Shown here piece by piece: positions 41,638 to 54,193 of a stretch of 64,000 bases of DNA (positions within the stretch are counted from its first letter, which is position 1; every line of letters begins with the position of its first letter). The translations under genes and the position numbers were made by a program. The notes beneath the pieces were generated by a model, which saw only the letters and a list, made by a program, of their open reading frames with translations, was not told where the DNA came from and made no database searches. Origin of the DNA: Chondrus crispus (taxonomy: Eukaryota > Rhodophyta > Florideophyceae > Gigartinales > Gigartinaceae); contig NW_005179203.1 of NCBI RefSeq assembly GCF_000350225.1, positions 62,001 to 126,000 on the forward strand, written 5' to 3'.

Positions 41638-42798
41638 TGGCCCCCCTCTCAAATGTGGACGTCCGCGTCCACAAGTGCTTGTAAAACCGTCTGTTACCCC
41701 TCTGGATCCGAGTGACGACCTCCATTAGTTCCTCTTTGTGTCCTTCTACTCCCCCTGGTCGACACCCGCACTTCGCTGAAATTTCCGCTATGCTTTCCCT
41801 TCGCTCGTCTGTGCCGTCGCCTTTACGAATTGCGCTCTCAAACCTAGATTCCTCCGCTTCTCCGCACGCCCCCTTGTTACAGAACGCGACGTGTGTTCCC
41901 GAAACCACATTCTTGTGATATGTCCGTGCTCTCCGGGAGCACGTTTGGGGGTGTCTTTTCTCGACTTTCAATTTCATCGATGCTCCAGCACCTTCAGCGG
42001 TTCGAAACCAATGCCAGCGATGGAGCGGATCTTCCTCCCCCTTTCTTTAAACGTTGGCGCAGATTGTAGCGACAGTTGGCCCTCCTGGCCTCGTGGGGCA
42101 ACCTCGCGAGCGATGTCATACGTATTGATGGCGGGGGAGTCGAAACGGTAGTCCCGATGACCCCGAAAAAAGCGATATCGGTGTCCGAGCGGCTCTGTCG
42201 AAATCCCCCCTCACACTTTTGCGCGATGCGGGTATTGGAAAGGGACCTCGTCGCGCGTGTCTTTCGGTTCTCGTCAGTCGTCCCTTCCGTGAGGTGTCAT
42301 TGTGCTTATGATGCACGAATCGCGCGCCTGTCTCCCCCCGTTGACGTAACTCGACCGCGTCCGCCTTCGTCCACCCTCTGCTTTCCGTGTCGCTGTCCGT
42401 GGTTGCTCGCGTCACGGGGTCGGTCTGTCGAAGCAGGAGGGTGACCGCTTTCGAGTCGTAGGGATGCCCGAAAGTGAGAGAAGGGCCCCGACGGGACCTT
42501 CACTAGCACCCTCTTCGTGCATACGGAGTGGCGAAGGAGTTCGCGGCGAGTCGCGTGATGTTTCTCGTGATTCACCCGTGCCGCGTACGCGGGAGATATC
42601 GGCGTGTTGACGCGGAGGGAGGCTAGTGCCTCGGGACACCGGCCCTCCGTTGACCGCATGTGTTAGTGCCGACCTCCTCCGCGGCGCTTCCGTCTTGGTA
42701 GCAGTTGTAGTTCGCGAGCGACCTCCCCCGTCTATCTAACGCGAGACCGTACGCGTGTCCCATGCACACTCGAGCATGTCCGTCCGGGGCGCTCCGCT

Positions 42799-45655
42799 TT
42801 GCCGCGCGGTATCGTCGTGGGCTACTGTCCTCTTGCGCGCCGTCGGTCCCGCGCCGCCTATAGGTTTCGCCGACACAGGCCGGCTTCCGTTTTTGTCCGT
42901 CGACAGGGGACTCGCTCCGCGCTATGGGACTTGATTGGGGGCGGTGATCGAGGCGACGGCGACGGGTGTCTCGGGGTGTGGCGCGGTTACGGGTATCCGC
43001 GTAGTCAACGGCACTGCGTGGTGGCGTTTCGCGCTCGACCCTCGTCGGCGGGGCGACATACGTGGCGGCATCGGAGCCACTTCCACGTACCGTAAGTTTC
43101 CTGTAGAGCCGCTCATAGATTGGCGGGTTTCGCCAGCCACACGGGCGGTCCGCCGGCGCTGTCGCCGCGTGGCTCTATGACCCCTCGCCCGACGCCGATG
43201 TGGGCATGCCACTCTCCCCTTCATTGCGCGTTGCCCTATTCCTCTCTTACCAGCTCAAACCGGCTGTCCTCGTTCCGGGTTATCGCGCTATCGGCCTTCC
43301 CCCTATGTCCGACCGGACGCCCATTGAAGGCGGTGTCGCGCCGGTGGCGGCGGCGCCTCTGGTCGCCTGCCCTCCTTCGTCGAGCGGAGGCAGGTCGTCG
43401 GGAGCGCCGTTCGCTCCGCGAGAGGGTAACGTCGTCCTGACCCATCCAACGCCGCCACCTCCGCCTGCCTTCCAGAAGGCGCGCTCCCTCTCCACGACCG
43501 TCTCCGTGGAGCTGGTGGCGCCTACCGAGGGCCCTCCTAAACCGGTCCTCTCGTTCCGTCCGGCTGGCATCGAGCCCGACGCCTGACGGCCTGNNNNNNN
43601 NNNNNNNNNNGCAACTCGGCCGCTTCCCTGGCGATGGAAGCTGCCTGTCCCTCCGATGGCGCGTTCTCAACTCGTCGTCCGTATGTACCGCCCTCCTCCT
43701 CCGCCGTGCGGGAGGGCGCGTTGGCCTCCGCCACGCAGTGGTTGGGGGTTCCGTCCCCCGATGCCCCACTGCTCGCGGTCGACGAGTTACTGTACCCTTG
43801 GCACCGGAGGGGTCGCACTGGGATCACCATATCGGAGGTGATCTCGAGTGCGTGGCTGCGCCCCGACCTCGCCCGCGTATTCAAGATATACGAGGCGGGG
43901 GGGTCGGAGGAAGCGTCTTCGGCCCTTTGTCGTTTGATGGCCGAGGGCGCTGGCGTCGGTTATCAACTCCCGGACGAGTTGCCGGGGGACCGTACTTTCG
44001 CATACAGCGTGGCGGAAGTAATCTATGTTGACCGCTTGGGTGCACTCCTGACGGAGTCGGCGCAGGTAGACCCCCGACACTTCGTACTGTCGGGGGTAGC
44101 GGGGCTGTACGTATCGCCCCGCCCCTACGCCTTCACCAAGCCTCTCGTCGCTCTCCAGAAATCATCGTGTTCTCTGATGCGGTTATACGGTGTGGGTTTC
44201 GGTCACCACGATTGGTCGACCTACAGAGGAAAGAACGAATCGGACGGTCGCGTCGTTCCCTCGGCCGCCCTTGCGTCCGGCTTGGCCGTCGGAGACTTTG
44301 CGGCCCTCCCCGCCAGCGTACGGGAGAGCCTTCCTTCCCTGAGGGTACATCGCCTGTTACCCCCCATCCTAAAACATCTCCGCATCGCATGCGTTGATCG
44401 TCAGCACCCAACCCACCCGCGGCTCGCCTTCAATTATGAGCGGGAGTGAGCGTGGTCCGTATGCTGCGCCTTCATGTCGGAGGTATGTATGAACAAGCGG
44501 GCATTAGTTCAGCCCGGCCCTACGGTCGCGTTCGCGAAGCGCGTGGCGTCGGGCCTTCCCGACGTTGCCCTGAGCCCGTCCGAGCACGGGTCTGCTCACT
44601 TCCCTTGGACGTTTGGCCATGCCATTGGTCTCATGGACCGCGCCAGCGAAGTCACCCCTCGGAACTACCGTTCGTAGATGGACTATACGACCGGAGCTCG
44701 CAGCTCCTATCTCACGTACGATCCCACGGCGGACGCCTTCGTAGCGCGCTCTCCCCTCGTGCCGTCGGTCTCCGGCAACGCGCAGCCGAGGGGAGGGGTC
44801 GGGTCTGAGCATCGGCGCGGGCGTCGTAAACGCTACAGGGACCTCGACGCCGTGGCCGTGGAATCCGTTGGCACCGCCGTGAACCCCTTTCGGCCGACGT
44901 CGGTCGCCGGCCGTGATCCTGTAGGGGACCCTGTCTCTGCAGCGACTGTCCTCCCCATCCCACCGCTCGATGCAGTGGGGCAGTACACGCCCCAGGGGCG
45001 TCGCATACGCGAGCTGGTGCGCCCCTACGGGGAGCTGGCGGCGTCCCCGAAGGTAGTGCGGGTGTTAGGCGTGGCCAGCCAGCGCGATGGGACCGTAGGC
45101 GGGTTGGTCGATACCCTGACTGACTGGTTCCTCACTCGGAGTGCTGAAGTGCGCGGTCTACGTGACGACGTAGGGATGCGCTCCGCGGAACTGCAGCGAG
45201 TGAGCCGTTAGCTAGGGTCCGTGCGCGAGGTGTCCGAGCGCCAAGCCACGGCCTACGAGCGGGCGGTGTACGATCGCGAGCGCTATCGATGCGAGCGCGA
45301 CCGCTTGCGTTCGGCTAAGTCGGCGCCCCTGCCGGCGGGTGGTGCTCCTCGCGCCCCGACTACCTCTACCATCCGTGACCCGTACCCCGAGTACGAGCCT
45401 GACCCTCGCCCGTCCCGAAACTGGGCGAGCGGTGAGGGTATGACTCGTGTCGCCATGCCCTCCTTGGCGGATATGGACGCCGAATTACCGCGGCACCCGG
45501 GGGTATTGTCCTCCAAACAACCATGGGTCAGGGGCCCGCGTGCTCTCGAACGACACGAGCAGCTAACCGCGCGGTCTGGTCGTCAACCGCGCGGAACCCT
45601 TCGTCTCTTCGTCAGCGAGACGAAAGAAGGGGGGTCCGTCGCCGGACCACAGTAA
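42799..45655 (+). other. E5 antisense coding-like zone
   Basis: Plus-strand open frames antisense to gag-pol. The longest (43634-44449) has 271 residues with ordered-looking segments (GITISEVISSAWLRPDLARV, DPRHFVLSGVAGLYVSPRP). Another zone at 44474-45655 encodes coil-like and charged sequence (GLRDDVGMRSAELQRVSR). An assembly gap (43594-43610) lies upstream. No known domain is recognised. The zone appears broken in a few places. It occupies the same position as the antisense ORFs in E2 and E4. Confidence 0.45.
43594..43610. other. Assembly gap (17 N)
   Basis: Seventeen undetermined bases inside E5. Confidence 1.
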
Positions 45656-45799
45656 AACTGTTTCCTTGGTTACGTGTTCTTTGCGTCGGTCTTTTTCTTC
45701 TAATTCCCCTTCGTGCCCTCGTGTCTTTGTACCCCCACCCCTTCTGTCTCTTCGACGCGGAGGAGGAAGGGGCGCGGCCTTCGGGGTTCGTCTTATGCC

Positions 45800-47260
45800 T
45801 CGCGCCCCTCGCCATCCGGGAGCGGGGGCGCGACTCCTGGCGCACGTTCTTATCCCACGGGCGACCTCGTCGTCGGTAGCGAGGCAAACGAAACGCGCGG
45901 CGTTCGTCTCCATTCTTTACGCCCCTCGCCATGTGGGGGCGAGGGCTCAGCGCGCTGTATTCGTCTTATCCGCCCGGTGCTCGTCACCATGCGGGGGCGA
46001 GGGCGCCGGGCGAGCGACGATCGCATTTCTTCACGTCCCGCCCCTTCGTCGTCCGGGAGCGGAGCACAGCGAACGTCTTATGCCTCGCGCGTCCCTCGCC
46101 ATTCGGGGCGAGGACGCGGCGCGCCGCCCGCGTCCTTCTTCGTGCCTCTCGACGTCGGCGGCAAGGGCAGGGTGCGCGGTATATATCTTCTCTCTTCGCG
46201 TCCCTCGCCCTTGGGGGCGAGGGCAACGCCCGCGGACTTCGTCCTAGACCTCGTGCCCCTTCGCCATCCCCTGACTTCCGCGAGGCGAATCCGGTCGCAG
46301 AGCGGGGCGTTGTGACCGAGTCTGTCGCCAGTGACAATCTTGTCTGCGCGTGGCTCGCTCTCGTCCGTCGCTCTTGGTCACGGGCTCTGCCTAACCCCAG
46401 CCCGCGCTGCCATTCCATCCCCACTTCGAGGAGACGACCTCTCCGCCGGGTCCGCTGTGGACCGCGCGGATGAAGGAGGGGGAAATGCAAAGGGTTTGGC
46501 GGAGGTGGGAGTCACTCCCATGGGGAGTTTGACGAGCTCCCATTGGTCGGATCCTCTGTCCGGCATTGGGCACCGCTTACTGGCAATTTGCAAGGCGCTC
46601 AATTTGACGAGCTCCCCTTGGTTGGATCGGCTTCTCACCCTCGAGCCCCCATTATCCCTAGAGTTTTCCTTCTCTCCCGCAGCCTCCGTGGGATAGTCTT
46701 GCCCCTCTCGTCAGACCTCGTCCTCCTTTTCGCGTGCCTCTCGCCATCAGGGCAAGGGCGCGACGACCCTCCGCATACTTGGCGTCCCTCCTCGTCTGTG
46801 GCGAGGGACGCGGGCGCTCGACGAACGCCTTTATACTTCGCGTCCCTCGCCATCGGGGCGAGGGCGCGGAGCGAGCGGCACTCGTGTTCTTGTCCGCGCG
46901 CCCCCTTCGCCATCGGGGTGAAGGCGCGACGCGTGGGCGTATCTTTTCTTCTTCGCGCGCCCTCCGCCATCGATGGCGGGGGCGCCGCGGGTGCGCCGTT
47001 CGTCTTTTTCCTCGCGCGCGCCTCTCGCCTTCGGTGGCGGGGCGCGAACGCAAACGGCATTCGTCTTCTTCTTTGCTCGCGCGCCCGCCGTCGGTGGCGG
47101 GAGCGCGAGCCCTCGGCAAATGTCTTTACCCCGCGCCCTTCGTCATCGGTTGCGAGGGCGCGGGCGCTCGGCGAACGTTCCTTTCTTCGCGTCCCTCGCC
47201 ACAGGTGGCTGGGGCGCGCCCCTCGCCATTCCGGTTGAGGGTGCGGACGCGCAGGCGGAG
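45800..47260. repeat. Tandem hairpin-forming repeat, about 52-63 bp period, two blocks
   Basis: Units of the form CCCTCGCCATCGGGGCGAGGG plus a spacer containing GCGAACGTCTTC or similar recur about eight times at 45800-46260 and nine times at 46736-47250. Each unit has an imperfect dyad (CCCTCGCC / GGCGAGGG) able to form a stem. The open frames across the array are Arg/Pro/Ser-rich products of the repeat. Confidence 0.8.
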
Positions 47261-47892
47261 TCGGATGCGTCCCTAACGACGCGGCCCGGCATCTGATGAT
47301 CCCTTCGAGGATGGCGTGCTCCACGGCATGCAGCGGACGGTCGCGTGGTCCCGTCCTAGGGGGTACAAATGCCACGGCCGGTCGTCCTACAGTGTATGGC
47401 GTGTCCCTCAAGCCGCCTGTGCGTATCTTCGCGCACGTGCGTTGCGCCCGTCGTGCGCACGTTTTCCGTTAATTTTCTCGAGGGTGGTGGCCGATTTCTA
47501 CTGTGGCCAGCGCTTTCCGCTGGGCGTACGAACAGAGTACTGTACGCGCCTCAGGCTTATTTTCTTCCAATTTTCTGAACACCCGCACAATCTCCGCTAA
47601 CGGGCGTGTTGCAGTGGTCGTGGATTGCACTTAGGTGGCAACGTGCCCTTCCGTGGTGTTCTCGTGTGCACGGGTTCCGACCGTTGCGTATTCTGCGGCC
47701 GTGCGTTTCGCCCCTCGGTTCGAAAATGGGGCTATTGGCTTACTCGCGCACTCTGTCGTCCGGCTCTGGTCACATTGGCTCTACCGGGGATCGCTCCCCA
47801 TTCAGACAGTCCGTACCCTCTGGTTCCTTCGTCTCGCGTCCATGGCGTTCGGGAGTCGAATACGGCTTGGCTTCCGAACTTCGCCTTGGTCT

Positions 47893-49792
47893 CTAACCGG
47901 AAGGGACTAATTTAACCGTAACGGAGCGGTTGAATGTAGCCGAACGAGACGGTTGAGGTCCCCCCCTTAAGCGTGAACGTCCGCGTTCGCGTCCGAGGTA
48001 AGGTCTCCTGCCCGTGCGTCTCCAGAGGCGTTGGGCGTAATGAGACACCAACTCCTCCGGGACGTGAGTCCGTGCGGTCCAGGTGGGCGTGTCGTAACTC
48101 GCCCACTTGATGAGGAACTCGATTGTTCCGTTCTCCATGGCTCGATGCCGGAGTAATCGTTCCACGGCATACTGAGTGCCCTCGGTGACCTTGTCGGCAA
48201 GGTCACTTGGGGTTGTCGTGCTCGCCCGTGGCACGCCCGTCGGTGGAGGCGCGTATACGCAGCGCTTTGCGGAGACGCGCTCGGTGACACCATCATAATC
48301 GACCGTGATGGTTCGCCGGTCGTTGGAGAGTACCTGGTATGGCCCCACGGCGGGCGACGCGAGTTTGTTGGACGTCCTTGCCGCATCGGTGGGGTTCAGA
48401 TAGACGTAATTACCCGGTGCAAGGCGCGTGTTAATCCGTCGCAAGCGTTTGTCGATGTCGCGCTTGTACCGGGCCTGCGTCCGACGCAGGCTCCCGTACG
48501 CCTTCTCGATCTTGTCTTCCAACGTCTTGAGGAGCTCATCGCGCGCGTTGCCCCTACCGGACGGGGACGCGTCATCGTCGGCCCTACGTAGAGAGAACTC
48601 CGGCGGTGGTCGGCTGAGGACGAGCTCGAAGGGCGTCGTACACGTGGTAGGATGTACGTGGGAGTTGTACGCGTACGTAAGCGGCCCCCCGTACACGTCC
48701 CAGTCGTCCTGATGTTCGCTGACGTAATTGCGTAACATCGAAGCGATCTTCCGATTGTATCGCTCGACCTGCCCGTTCGTCTGGAGGTGGTACGCCGAAG
48801 TGTACAAGTTCGTCACCCCCAGGAGACGGCACGTGCTGTGGAAGAACTTCGCCTTAAACTGCGGTCCGTTATCCGACAGTAGCGAGCGTGGTACGCCGTA
48901 TTTAAATACCCACGCGTCGCAGAACGCGACGGCGACCGTGTACGCGGTTACGGTCCGCAGTGCCACAACTTGAGTCAGCTTGGTGAAACAGTCCGTAATT
49001 ACGAGAAGGAACCGTTTCCCTGCCTTAGTCTTCGGTAGCGATCCCAAGATGTCGATGATGGGGCTCTCAAGCGGCCGTGTTGCCGGGAACAACTTCAAAC
49101 GGTTGAGGTGTTTCCGCAACTTAACACGGTTCATCGCGCAGGTTCGACACCCTCGCACCGTAGCTGCGAACATCTGCTGCGAGATGGGGCCAGTAGTACT
49201 CGCAACGGAGCGCGAAGTACATACGGTTCTGGCCCCGGTGCCCCGCGATGGTTGGTGTGTGGCAGAGCTGAAGCAGCCGAGCCCGTAGCGTCCGAGGCAC
49301 CACGACCTGTATGATGTCAGGGTCGAAGGGGGATCTCTGTTTGAGCACCCCTTGGTGGTCCTCGAAGAATGCTGAGTCGCGGGACTCTGACTGTCGTGCC
49401 AGTACGGTCTGGCAGAAGTCATCCACGCGTTGCTCTTCGGCTATCTCCTCTAACGTAAGAGAGGCCGGAAGGTCGTTCTGCAGAGGGGCGACCGTGGAGG
49501 CGGGCGCGCCAACTTCGAGTTCTTCGGCGCGCTCGATGTCGACAGCGTCTACCTCGTCGTTCTCCTCCCAGAACGATGTGGGTCCTTCAAGAGCGGGGGT
49601 CTCGTCGTCGCCCCTCGGTTCGTCGCGCGTCCGGACGCAGGACCTTCTTCGCGATCCGGCTTGGTTCCTGGTTGTCACGAAGACATGCACGGCCTTATGA
49701 TCGCAGCTCGCGGTGCAGACGTGGTCCGCGAGCTCGTCCGACACGTCACGGACGGTCGTGCCCGCGTGGAAGGTGGGAATGTCGTCATCCAC
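47893..49792 (-). pseudogene. E5 integrase and chromodomain
   Basis: Two open pieces. The upstream piece (49121-49792) carries the linker and the start of the zinc module (HTPTIAGHRGQNRMYFALR). The downstream piece (47893-49422, 509 residues) carries PIIDILGSLPKTKAGK, SLLSDNGPQFKAKFF, LQTNGQVERYNRKI, an AVGPYQVLSNDRRTI module and a C-terminal chromodomain (YAVERLLRHRAMENGTIEFL). Similar in plan to E4 but without its long linker. Confidence 0.85.
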
Positions 49793-49834
49793 CTCGGCGA
49801 CTGGGCGAGGGTCTTCGGTGACCCTTGGCGAAAC

Positions 49835-50445
49835 TGTAGCATATCCCCCTCCCGGAATTAGATTTCGATTACATTTATAACTGTAGAGCCCGAGCTCTAC
49901 AGTACCTCAGTGCGCGCGCACACGTGTACCCCGCGTGTACGGGGACGCGCGCACACACGTGTACAACACGTGTGCTGCCAGCCCCGACGGCTGACAGCAC
50001 TACAGTACAGGCCGACCTGCACTACTGTAATGTTATGATAGGTGACTCTGTATATTAAATATGAGCGGACCGCCGGCGGTGGAGGACGACAACCACGGAC
50101 TTGTCAAGGAACCTCCACTTTGGTCCGCCCGCTTACTTTTAGGTACTTCCGTCCGTTTTACCTAGGAGTAGCACCGCGCGCGGGTTGAGGACGCGCGCAG
50201 CACGCCCACAAGCCGGCTCCGCCTCCGCCCGTCGGTACTGGATCGTCACCCAGTACCGCTCCGGGGCGTCGAGGCGTAGAACCGCTCGCGCGTGCGCGCG
50301 TCCTCACCGATCCCGCTCTGCCACCGCTACTTTTAGCCCGTGCTCGGTACCGTGTGTGGGCCGTGCTTCTATCTTCCCGCCGATCGGGGTCTTTCCGAAC
50401 TGTCAGTACTCACCCCCCCTCGTCGTTGGGGGTGATTATACTACA
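49835..50445 (+). mobile_element. Solo LTR of the E5 family inside E5
   Basis: 611 bp, TGTAGCATATCC...GATTATACTACA, the reverse complement of E5's own LTRs, so it is inserted in opposite orientation to its host element. Exact target duplication GAAAC (49830-49834 and 50446-50450). No internal sequence remains. Confidence 0.92.
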
Positions 50446-50456
50446 GAAACGACGCG

Positions 50457-51898
50457 GGACAGGGCATCGGGCACTTGGTGCACGCGCCCAGGGCGGTACT
50501 GGATGGTGAAGTCGTATTCCGCCAAACGCAGTCGCCACCGGGTAAGCCTTTCGGAGCTCTCCGTGAGGGACATTAGCCATCGGAGGGCATCATGGTCCGT
50601 CCGGACGGTGAACTTGGTACCTTCGATGTACGGCCGTAGTGTGCGGACGGCCCACACTACGGCAAAGCACTCACGCTCCGTAGCGCTGTAGTTGCGCTCA
50701 CTCTCGGACAGTGATTACGACCAATACCCGACGGGTCTCCAGTCATTCGCCTCCTCGTGTTCTTGGAGCAACGTACAGCCCAGTTGATAGGCACTAGCAT
50801 CCGTATCGATCATATACGGCTGACTGTATCGCGGCAATGGTGGGATCGGCCGGGAAATCATCCGCTCCTTCAACCCTTCGAATGCTTGAAGTTGCGGCTC
50901 CGTCCGGTTTTCGAAGTCGGGGTCCGTGTCTTTGCGCGTCATGTCCGTTAATGGACGCGCAATTTTCGCGAACCCCTTCACGAAGCGGCGGTAGACGTTG
51001 CACGCCCTGAGGAACGACCGCACCAGGGTCAAGTTCCTCGGGAACGTGAACGTTTTGAAAGCGTCCGCCGCCGCTTCAGCGACGCTCAGCTTACCCGGGG
51101 AAATGACGTGCTCCAGGTATTGCACCTGCGGTTGGAAGAAGCTACACTTCTTGAGCTTGAGGGAGATTCCGGCGCTCCTCAAAAAGCTCAAGACAGTGTC
51201 GAGGTGTTTCGCGTGTTCTCCGTGCGTACGAAAGAACACGATGAAATCATCCAGGTAGACGAGGCATATCTGCCATCGGACGCCAGATAGGATGATGTCG
51301 AGGGCACGTTGGAAGATGGCCGGTGCCCCTTTTAGCCCGAACAGCATACGCAAATTGCAAAACGTTCCCATATGCGTAGTGAAAGTGGTCTTGTCCCGGT
51401 CTTCCGGAGCGACGGGGATCTGCCAATAACCGGAATTGCAGTCCAACGTCGTGAAGACAACTGCATCTCCGAGCGAATCGATGCAGTCGTCCATCCGGGG
51501 CAGCGGATACGAATCCGCTGCCGTCTTCGCGTTGAGACGCCCGTAGTCCACGCAGAACCGAAGAGAGCCGTCTTTCTTCGGTACGGGCACCACGGGAGAC
51601 ACCCACTTGGGAGCACCACGGGAGACACCCACTTGGTGCTCGCCGGTTCGATTACCCCTGCGTTCAACATTTTATTGACTTCCTTGGCGACCATCTCACG
51701 CATAGCCAGCCCCTTTCGGTAGGGCACTGAACGTATCGGCTTTGTACCTCGTTCGAGGGGAATGCGGTGTTCGGTCGCTCGGATCGTTCCGAGCGCACCG
51801 CTCCACAGACTCGAGTGCTTACGGAGCATCTCGAACACGTGGCCCCGGAACTTGTCATCATCGATGTATGACAAGTCGATTTCTTTTTCCCATTCCAT
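50457..51898 (-). pseudogene. E5 reverse transcriptase and RNase H
   Basis: Gypsy RT motifs: WVSPVVPVPKKDGS, FCVDYGRLNAKT, FTTLDCNSGYWQI, LVYLDDFIVFFR (catalytic DD), then YMIDTDASAYQLGCTLLQE and TVRTDHDALRWLMSL of RNase H. Several open pieces. The solo LTR separates it from the integrase. Confidence 0.88.
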
Positions 51899-51930
51899 CG
51901 GTGGATTTTCGGGATCCTTTTTCTGGGGGC

Positions 51931-53163
51931 CTACGGTGCCTCCCGTCGTTGGTTGGCCTTCAGGGGCCGTTCGTCCGTACCCACCTGGTCCTTCTCAACG
52001 GTTCCCCTCTCGTCGGAGCTTGGTCGACCGGCTCCTGCCTTCCCGACTTTATCGGTTAAGTTGGTAAGGTGCAGCGCATGCGCGATCCCCTCGGCGACTC
52101 GACGTTCGGGCGTCAAGATTGCGAGGGGGTTGCGCTTGGCGTATCGCACAACGGTGTGTTTCGGAAGCCGCCTTTCTCGTCGCGAAAAGTTCGCGTCGAT
52201 GACGTCGAAGGTCTGGTCCGGCAGGACCTCGACGACGCCGTTCGTCAGCCTCACTCCATGTCGGTGTTGGAGTGACGGCTTTGGCTCCATGGACACGAGG
52301 CCCGTCCCCTTAGTGGTTACGCGCACACGGGGCTGCGACCTTGCGGGGATGGTAACCCAGAGGGCGATTCGGATCGCCTGCAGGGCTTCGTCGCGTGCGT
52401 CAGCCCGGCTCGTCTGACGTCCGTGCCGCCTGGTTGGGGGAGTGGGCTCCCCCTTCCCGTCGGCGATGGCAACGGAGCCACCGTGGCCGAGCTCCAACCG
52501 TTGAGCTTCAATATCGATACGTCGTACGTGTGTATCGATGAAGGCGGTGCCAGGAAGGACCGGAACGGCGAGGTGGTCCGCCACGACGAACGGAATTCGG
52601 AACGTCGTGTTCCTCAACCGCACGGCCAGACGTACGACGGCCGAGAGCTTGAGAGGGTTGTTATTTGCGCCTGCCAATCGTGGCAGTGGCGCGTCGCCGA
52701 TGACGTACCGCGACCAACCCGGAGAAAGGTCGGCCTTCCTCACCAGATTGTACCCCGAGCACGTATCAACGGCGATCGTGCGGGGCTTGAAGGCATTTCC
52801 CTCCGTGGCTATCGAGCCAAGGACGTTGTAAATCTTCGACGTCATCAGGCAGATGACGCCGTCGACCACCTTCGGCGTGCCCAGTTCAGCGAGATCGTTC
52901 CGCTTGGGCCGCCGGCGCCGGTTCCGGCTTCCTTTCCGCGTCCTTCGGCCTTGGTCGCGGGGCGCCCTTCGGTTGGTCGCGTCCCCGCGACGAGTCGCGT
53001 TCGTACGCGGCTTAATTTGTTCTGGCGGCCCCGGGTCCCCCTGGGTCAAGTCGCTGGCGCGGTCGATGCGCTTCTTGTTAGGCACTTGGCCCACGGGTGC
53101 CACAGTGCCTTCCTCCATGTGCGCCGGGCTCACGGTTGCCTTGGCATCTTCGTCCTTTCGCAC
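51931..53163 (-). CDS. E5 protease region
   Basis: 410 residues. A basic N-terminal part, then RTIAVDTCSGYNLVRKADL, aligning with the retropepsin active site, and LPGTAFIDTHVRRI as the second landmark. The position between Gag and RT supports the call. Confidence 0.7.
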   Translation of the reverse strand: MRKDEDAKATVSPAHMEEGTVAPVGQVPNKKRIDRASDLTQGDPGPPEQIKPRTNATRRGDATNRRAPRDQGRRTRKGSRNRRRRPKRNDLAELGTPKVVDGVICLMTSKIYNVLGSIATEGNAFKPRTIAVDTCSGYNLVRKADLSPGWSRYVIGDAPLPRLAGANNNPLKLSAVVRLAVRLRNTTFRIPFVVADHLAVPVLPGTAFIDTHVRRIDIEAQRLELGHGGSVAIADGKGEPTPPTRRHGRQTSRADARDEALQAIRIALWVTIPARSQPRVRVTTKGTGLVSMEPKPSLQHRHGVRLTNGVVEVLPDQTFDVIDANFSRRERRLPKHTVVRYAKRNPLAILTPERRVAEGIAHALHLTNLTDKVGKAGAGRPSSDERGTVEKDQVGTDERPLKANQRREAP

Positions 53164-53355
53164 CGAGCTTACGGGTGTCTGAGTGCGCTTGTGTGGGGTC
53201 GACGGGAATATTATCGGTAAAAATTCCCCTCCTCCGCCGGGAATAATTAGGGACGGGTCTAGGTTGGTGCGACAAGACGGTTCACGCGACCGCGCGAACG
53301 TAACCGCCTTTACGGGGTTTTCGAACTACCCGAGCTGTCAGTGCTATTCGCTTGG

Positions 53356-54048
53356 CTATCGTTCGCTAGCGCTTCGACGGGCCCATGGCCGCACGGATGG
53401 GGGACGGTTTCCCCATCCCGGCTGGGCATCTTCCATGAAGTAATCGGATACTTCGTGGCCTTGAGTTGCAACGTCCGGCCGTTGCAATACTTGAGGGGCG
53501 GAGAGAACGGGCTCTCCCCTGCCTCCCTCCGTGGGCTGAGAGTTTGGATTCCAAGCCCAATCTTGGAGGTACATGATGGCGTTCTGTACCCCTTGGGGCA
53601 ACGGGGGTCGGCCCCGGTCGCCTCGCCCATCTCGACGGGGATATTGCGTATCCATCCGACGAGGGTCACGTCGATCCCTTTGATCGGTCCACGGGTATCG
53701 GTACCCGCCTTCACGAGGGGCATAACGGACGCCCCCACCCGATCGGCCCGGGTCACCTCGACGCGGGCCTCGGTCTGCCCGCGTAGACTGCTGGTTGAGA
53801 TTGCGCATTCTAGGGCGCGTCTCCATCTGATAGCGGTAGTTCCTGTACGCCGTGAACTGACGTTGTTCAGGCAACAGTAACGGGCACGCGTACATGGCGT
53901 GGCCGTACGTCCGGCACAGCCAACAAATGTACGCGCTGCCATCGGTCGACGCGAAAGTCGCCGCGTGGCGTACCTCCTCATCGGTGAGTCGAGGCACGTT
54001 AGGCAGCCCGCGGTCTCCTTCTCGACAGGAGATATCCAGCTCGGCCAT
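53356..54048 (-). pseudogene. E5 Gag nucleocapsid part
   Basis: Contains CWLCRTYGHAMYACP, a canonical CX2CX4HX4C zinc knuckle, followed by an Arg/Gly/Asp/Pro-rich tail. Confidence 0.8.
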
Positions 54049-54193
54049 GTTGTGGTTCGGACCACCCGTGGCCCTCAGCGTGTGCGCGAACGCCGTTTCG
54101 AAGCTTCCGGTCGAACTTGTGGAAGCTGGCGTAGGGGGTCGGCCTCCTGCCCGGTCGAAGCCTCGCGTAATGAGGACAGGGTCGGCCTGCCAC

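Noticed and set aside
45666-47296. Arg/Pro/Ser-rich frames of 150-260 codons on both strands
   Set aside because: They follow the tandem hairpin repeat and are its translation, not evidence of a gene.
49835-50445. Boundary between two adjacent Gypsy elements
   Set aside because: The GAAAC duplication and the continuity of RNase H and integrase order on both sides show a solo LTR inside one element.
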